Shown here one piece after another: positions 60,414 to 64,000 of a stretch of 64,000 nt of DNA (its first letter is position 1; each line of letters opens with the position of its first letter). Source of the DNA: TMP-86 sp039807285 (GTDB lineage: Bacteria > Pseudomonadota > Gammaproteobacteria > Steroidobacterales > Steroidobacteraceae); the NCBI GenBank assembly GCA_044226785.1, contig JBGAGK010000002.1, positions 186,001 to 250,000 of the forward strand. The letters run 5' to 3'. The notes beneath the pieces are model-generated. The model saw nothing but the letters and a program-made list of their open reading frames with translations. It was not told the origin of the DNA and made no database searches. The position numbers and the translations under genes were made by a program.

Positions 60414-61585
60414 CTTCACCCCCCAAATCCCGGACCGCGACGCATGTGGTGCGCGCGGGTCTGGAATCCGACTCCCAGTTCGGTGCCGTCGTGCCACCGA
60501 TCTACCTGAGCAGCAACTTCGCGTTTGACGGTTACCGCCAGCCGCGCAGCAGGTATGACTACACGCGTTCAGGCAATCCGACGCGTGACCTGCTGGGCGC
60601 AGCCATCGCAGACCTTGAAGGCGGGGCCGGAGGCATCGTGACCTGTACAGGTCTTGCTGCCATCACACTGATCCTGGCGACACTGCCCTCCGGTTCGCGC
60701 GTGCTGGCCCCGCACGACTGCTATGGCGGAACGTTTCGTCTTCTCGGTGCGATGGCCCGGCAGGGCAATCTGGCGGTGGATTTCGTCGATCAGAACGACG
60801 AAGCGGCCGTGCGTGCGGCTTTGGCCCACGAGCCGGAACTGGTGTGGATCGAGACACCCAGCAACCCCTTGCTGCGCATCGTGGACATCCGCAAGTTGTC
60901 CGATGCGGCGCATGCAGTCGGCGCACTGGTGGTCGCGGACAACACCTTCCTTTCTCCCATCTGGCAGCAGCCCCTGGGCCTCGGGGTGGATCTGGTGATG
61001 CACTCCACCACCAAGTACCTGAACGGGCACAGCGACGTGGTCGGGGGTGTGGTGGTGTGCCGGAACGAAGAACAGCACGGAGCTTTCAGCTGGTGGGCCA
61101 ATGCCCTGGGTGTCACTGGCGCGCCCTTCGACAGCTTCCTCACCCTCAGAGGGCTGCGAACGCTGCATGCGCGCGCCCGCGTGCACGAGCAGAACACTGC
61201 GGTGCTGGTCGACCTCCTGGGAGCTCATGAGGCCGTATCGCATGTCTACTACCCGGGGCTTGCCACGCACCCGGGACACGAAATCGCTCGCATGCAGCAA
61301 AGCGGATTCGGCGCCATGGTGAGCTTCGAGCTGCGGGGTGGCGAGCCGGCGGTGCGCGCCTTCCTGCAGGGCCTGAAGTGCTTTTCCCTCGCGGAGTCAC
61401 TCGGCGGAGTGGAGAGTCTGATTGCACATCCCGGCAGCATGACTCATGCCGCCATGGAAGCTGATGCCCTGGAGCGTGCCGGCATCGGCTCAGGCCTGCT
61501 GCGCCTGTCGGTGGGTATCGAGGATGCCGGCGACCTGAGACAGGATCTGCTGGCTGCGCTGGGGCGGGCGGCTATCTCCCGCTGA
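60410..61585 (+). CDS. metB: Cystathionine gamma-synthase
   Basis: A 391-residue Cys/Met-metabolism PLP enzyme joining O-succinyl-homoserine and cysteine. PLP lysine K202 in HSTTKYLNGHSDVVGG; SRYDYTRSGNPTRDLL and SLGGVESLIAHPGSMTHAAM are family motifs. The GTG start overlaps the metX stop, so both are under the SAM riboswitch. O-succinylhomoserine sulfhydrylase activity cannot be excluded from sequence alone. Confidence 0.88.
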   Translation: MTSPPKSRTATHVVRAGLESDSQFGAVVPPIYLSSNFAFDGYRQPRSRYDYTRSGNPTRDLLGAAIADLEGGAGGIVTCTGLAAITLILATLPSGSRVLAPHDCYGGTFRLLGAMARQGNLAVDFVDQNDEAAVRAALAHEPELVWIETPSNPLLRIVDIRKLSDAAHAVGALVVADNTFLSPIWQQPLGLGVDLVMHSTTKYLNGHSDVVGGVVVCRNEEQHGAFSWWANALGVTGAPFDSFLTLRGLRTLHARARVHEQNTAVLVDLLGAHEAVSHVYYPGLATHPGHEIARMQQSGFGAMVSFELRGGEPAVRAFLQGLKCFSLAESLGGVESLIAHPGSMTHAAMEADALERAGIGSGLLRLSVGIEDAGDLRQDLLAALGRAAISR

Positions 61586-61610
61586 CAAGGCACCGGTGGC
61601 CAGGGGCGGA

Positions 61611-62693
61611 CTAGCTTGCCCGAGGGGTCCGCCGGATGGCTGCAATCACCGCATCTCCGGCCTGACGCGTACTGGCCGGAGGCTGACCCGGCAACGATAT
61701 GTCGACAGGGCGCACGCCCGCGTCGATCACGTCGGAAACCGCGGATTCCAGCACCTGCGCCTCGGCTGGGAGGTCGAGGGAATGCCTGAGCAGCATGGCG
61801 GCACTGAGCATCGCTGCGAACGGATTTGCGATGCCGCGCCCGGCGATGTCCGGCGCAGAGCCGTGAATGGGTTCGTACAGACCGCCGCGTGACCGGGCAC
61901 CGATCGAAGCGGAGGGCAGCAGGCCCATGGACCCGGCCAGCATCGATGCCTCATCCGTCAGGATGTCGCCAAACATGTTCTCGGTGACGATGACGTCGAA
62001 ATCAGTCGGCCGGCGGATCAGATGCATCGAGGCTGCATCGACCAGCATGTGCTCGAAGCGGACTTCGGGGAATTCGCGAGGCAGGATGCGCTCGACCACG
62101 GAACGCCACAGGCGCGAGGTCTCCAGGACATTGGCCTTGTCCACGGAATGCAGAAGACCTCGCCGCCCCCTGGCCAGACCCGCAGCCAGGCGCACGACGC
62201 GTTCGACCTCCGCAACGCTGTACTGACACAGGTCGGAAGCCGAGTCCTCGGTGCGGCGCTTCTCTCCGAAATAGATGCCGCCGGTGAGTTCACGCACCAC
62301 CATGATGTTCACGCCGTGGAGAAGCTCGGCCTTGATGGGAGATGCCGCCAGCACTGAGGGGTGAGGAACCACGGGCCGCAGGTTCGCAAACAGTTCCAGA
62401 GCCTTGCGCAGTGAGAGAAGCCCTTGCTCGGGACGGACTGGCGCATCCGGGGCTGACCACTTTGGCCCCCCGACCGCTCCCATGAGGATGGCGTCAGCCG
62501 AACGGCACAGCGCCAGCGTCTCGGGCGGCAGGGACTGTCCGGTCGCATCAATGGCCGCGCCGCCAAGCAGCCCCTGTTCGAAACGGAATTCGTGACCGAA
62601 TGCATCCGCCGTGGCGGCAAGTCCGCGGACGGCCTCGGCGGTCACCTCCGGGCCGATGCCATCACCCGGCAGGACTGCGATCAACGCCTTCAT
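61611..62693 (-). CDS. leuB: 3-Isopropylmalate dehydrogenase
   Basis: A 360-residue NAD-dependent oxidative decarboxylase of leucine synthesis. LPGDGIGPEVTAEA at the N-terminus, VVRELTGGIYFGEKR, VTENMFGDILTDEASML with the metal-binding Asp residues, and EPIHGSAPDIAGRGIANP. Last gene of leuC-leuD-leuB; convergent with metB (25 bp). Confidence 0.97.
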   Translation of the reverse strand: MKALIAVLPGDGIGPEVTAEAVRGLAATADAFGHEFRFEQGLLGGAAIDATGQSLPPETLALCRSADAILMGAVGGPKWSAPDAPVRPEQGLLSLRKALELFANLRPVVPHPSVLAASPIKAELLHGVNIMVVRELTGGIYFGEKRRTEDSASDLCQYSVAEVERVVRLAAGLARGRRGLLHSVDKANVLETSRLWRSVVERILPREFPEVRFEHMLVDAASMHLIRRPTDFDVIVTENMFGDILTDEASMLAGSMGLLPSASIGARSRGGLYEPIHGSAPDIAGRGIANPFAAMLSAAMLLRHSLDLPAEAQVLESAVSDVIDAGVRPVDISLPGQPPASTRQAGDAVIAAIRRTPRAS

Positions 62694-62699
62694 GCCCCG

Positions 62700-63278
62700 C
62701 TACCAGCCTCGCGCGAGTTCATGGCGATCCACATCAGGGAGCTTGCTGCGCAGGTATCCCATTTCATCCACCCCCTGCAGCAGGCAGTACCTCGCGAATG
62801 CCTCGATCTGAAACCCGACCCTGCGGCCGTCGGGCAGGGTCAGGGCGTTCGAGGCCAGATCGATGTCGATGAGGGCACCCGGGTTGTCGATCAGCCAGCG
62901 ATGTGTGGCTTCATCGACCACCACTGGCAGAAGGCCGTTTTTCAACGCATTGCTGCGGAAGATGTCGGCGATCTCCGAAGAGATGACGGCGCGGAAGCCG
63001 TAATCCACCAGAGCCCAGGGCGCGTGTTCGCGCGAGGAGCCACAACCGAAATTGCGTCCCGCGACCAGCACGGTGCAACCTGCAGCTTCCGGATGGTTCA
63101 GGACGAACCCGGGCCGGGGTTTGCCGGAAGGGTCGTAACGCCAATCCGCAAAAAGCTGTCGGCCCAGGCCATCCCGGGTGGTCACGGTCAGGAACCGCGC
63201 CGGAATGATCTGATCGGTATCGATGTTGGGCGAGGGCAGGACCACGGTGCGCGAGTGGATCGCGGAGAAGGGCTGCAT
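62700..63278 (-). CDS. leuD: 3-Isopropylmalate dehydratase small subunit
   Basis: A 192-residue partner of LeuC. NIDTDQIIPARFL and AGRNFGCGSSREHAPWAL are the small-subunit signatures. ATG at 63278 overlaps the leuC stop (ATGA); the open frame continues upstream inside leuC and was discarded. Six bp before leuB. Confidence 0.97.
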   Translation of the reverse strand: MQPFSAIHSRTVVLPSPNIDTDQIIPARFLTVTTRDGLGRQLFADWRYDPSGKPRPGFVLNHPEAAGCTVLVAGRNFGCGSSREHAPWALVDYGFRAVISSEIADIFRSNALKNGLLPVVVDEATHRWLIDNPGALIDIDLASNALTLPDGRRVGFQIEAFARYCLLQGVDEMGYLRSKLPDVDRHELARGW

Positions 63279-64000
63279 CAGAGCATCTCCCTCGGGTCGG
63301 TGATGCACCCGCCGACGGCGCTGGCTGCCGTGGTGAAGGGGCTTGCCAGCAGGGTACGGGCGCCCACGCCCTGACGGCCTTCGAAATTGCGGTTGCTGGT
63401 ACTGATCGAGTACTGGCCCTTGCCGACGGTATCGCCGTTCATCCCGAGGCACATGGAGCAGCCCGACTCGCGCCAGTCGGCTCCTGCTTCCGTAAAAATC
63501 CGGGCCAGACCCAGACGCTCCGCTTCATGCTTGATGGCCTGGGATCCTGGAACGATCAGCAGATGCACACCTCTTGCCACCTTGCGTCCCTTGAGGATTT
63601 TCGCGGCGGCCTGGAGGTCTTCCAGGCGGCCGTTGGTGCAACTGCCAATGAAGGCCACGTCGACGGGCTTTCCCAGCATGACATCGCCCGCATGGAATCC
63701 CATGTATTTCATGGCCTGATTGAATACGGCATCGTCGCGATCGGGGATCGAACCACCGATGGGTATCACCATGCCGGGGTTGGTGCCGTAGGTGATCATG
63801 GGGGCAAGTTCGGCCGCTTCGATGTCGACCTGCGCATCGAAGCGGGCACCTGGATCCGTGGGCAGGGTCGACCAGCGGGCCAGGGCGGCTTCCCAGTCCG
63901 CGCCGGACGGAGCGCGAGGACGGCCCGCCAGGTAAGCGAACGTGGTTGCATCCGGTGCGATCATGCCGGCACGCGCGCCGGCCTCGATCGACATATTGCA
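63278..64000 (-). CDS. leuC: 3-Isopropylmalate dehydratase large subunit, N-terminus beyond window edge
   Basis: The last 240 residues of the aconitase-family large subunit; the frame is open to the window end, and CNMSIEAGARAGMIAPD is internal family sequence, so the ATG at 63994 is not the start. The [4Fe-4S] ligands are visible in SCTNGRLEDL and in ESGCSMCLGMNGD. Roughly half of the protein is missing. Confidence 0.96.
   Translation of the reverse strand, partial: CNMSIEAGARAGMIAPDATTFAYLAGRPRAPSGADWEAALARWSTLPTDPGARFDAQVDIEAAELAPMITYGTNPGMVIPIGGSIPDRDDAVFNQAMKYMGFHAGDVMLGKPVDVAFIGSCTNGRLEDLQAAAKILKGRKVARGVHLLIVPGSQAIKHEAERLGLARIFTEAGADWRESGCSMCLGMNGDTVGKGQYSISTSNRNFEGRQGVGARTLLASPFTTAASAVGGCITDPREML

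Overview
The window is GC-rich, densely packed chromosomal DNA from a gammaproteobacterium. A fused aspartokinase/diaminopimelate decarboxylase, a SAM-I riboswitch in front of a metX-metB pair, a complete tol-pal operon followed by queE-queC, two TonB-dependent receptors and many GTG or TTG starts with 4-nt gene overlaps point towards the Xanthomonadales/Nevskiales/Steroidobacterales side of the class. That placement is an inference; no rRNA is present. I see no phage, insertion sequence or CRISPR array.

Left part (1-11.7 kb): a partial acetate/succinate channel (satP) and a TetR regulator on the minus strand. Divergent from the regulator runs a nine-gene plus-strand operon that looks like an uncharacterised catabolic system: Tat-exported FAD oxidoreductase, secreted SnoaL-like protein, TonB-dependent receptor, MFS carrier, SDR dehydrogenase, class-III aminotransferase-fold enzyme resembling ethanolamine-phosphate/phosphohydroxylysine phospho-lyases, APH-type small-molecule kinase, MaoC hydratase and CitE-like CoA lyase. 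A perfect 18-bp inverted repeat lies just downstream of a good sigma-70 promoter and is the likely TetR operator. This operon is the best candidate for an undescribed system in the window.

11.7-21.4 kb: aromatic amino-acid catabolism (fahA, hmgA, and a divergent single-chain indolepyruvate:ferredoxin oxidoreductase) with a large palindrome between the divergent starts; then a Ser/Thr kinase fused to a SUMF1-like domain, a secreted repeat protein and a DUF5658-like membrane protein. 21.4-38 kb is core genome: sucA-sucB-lpd, relA (minus), ruvCAB-ybgC-tolQRAB-pal-cpoB-queE-queC.

38-51.8 kb is mostly minus-strand: a TonB receptor with a TPR-sulfotransferase, tRNA-Lys(TTT), an ABC transporter (ATPase and double permease, no binding protein), a GlcD-like flavoprotein, YceI, modC-modB; on the plus strand a YdjA-like nitroreductase and hemH.

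51.8-64 kb is amino-acid biosynthesis and pentose phosphate: a leu leader peptide and leuA, a small PA3496-like protein and the lysC-lysA fusion, pgl and zwf (minus), SAM-I riboswitch with metX-metB, and convergent leuC(partial)-leuD-leuB. Regulation readable from sequence includes the TetR operator, the leu leader, the SAM-I aptamer with a possible alternative hairpin, and a strong bidirectional terminator after queC.
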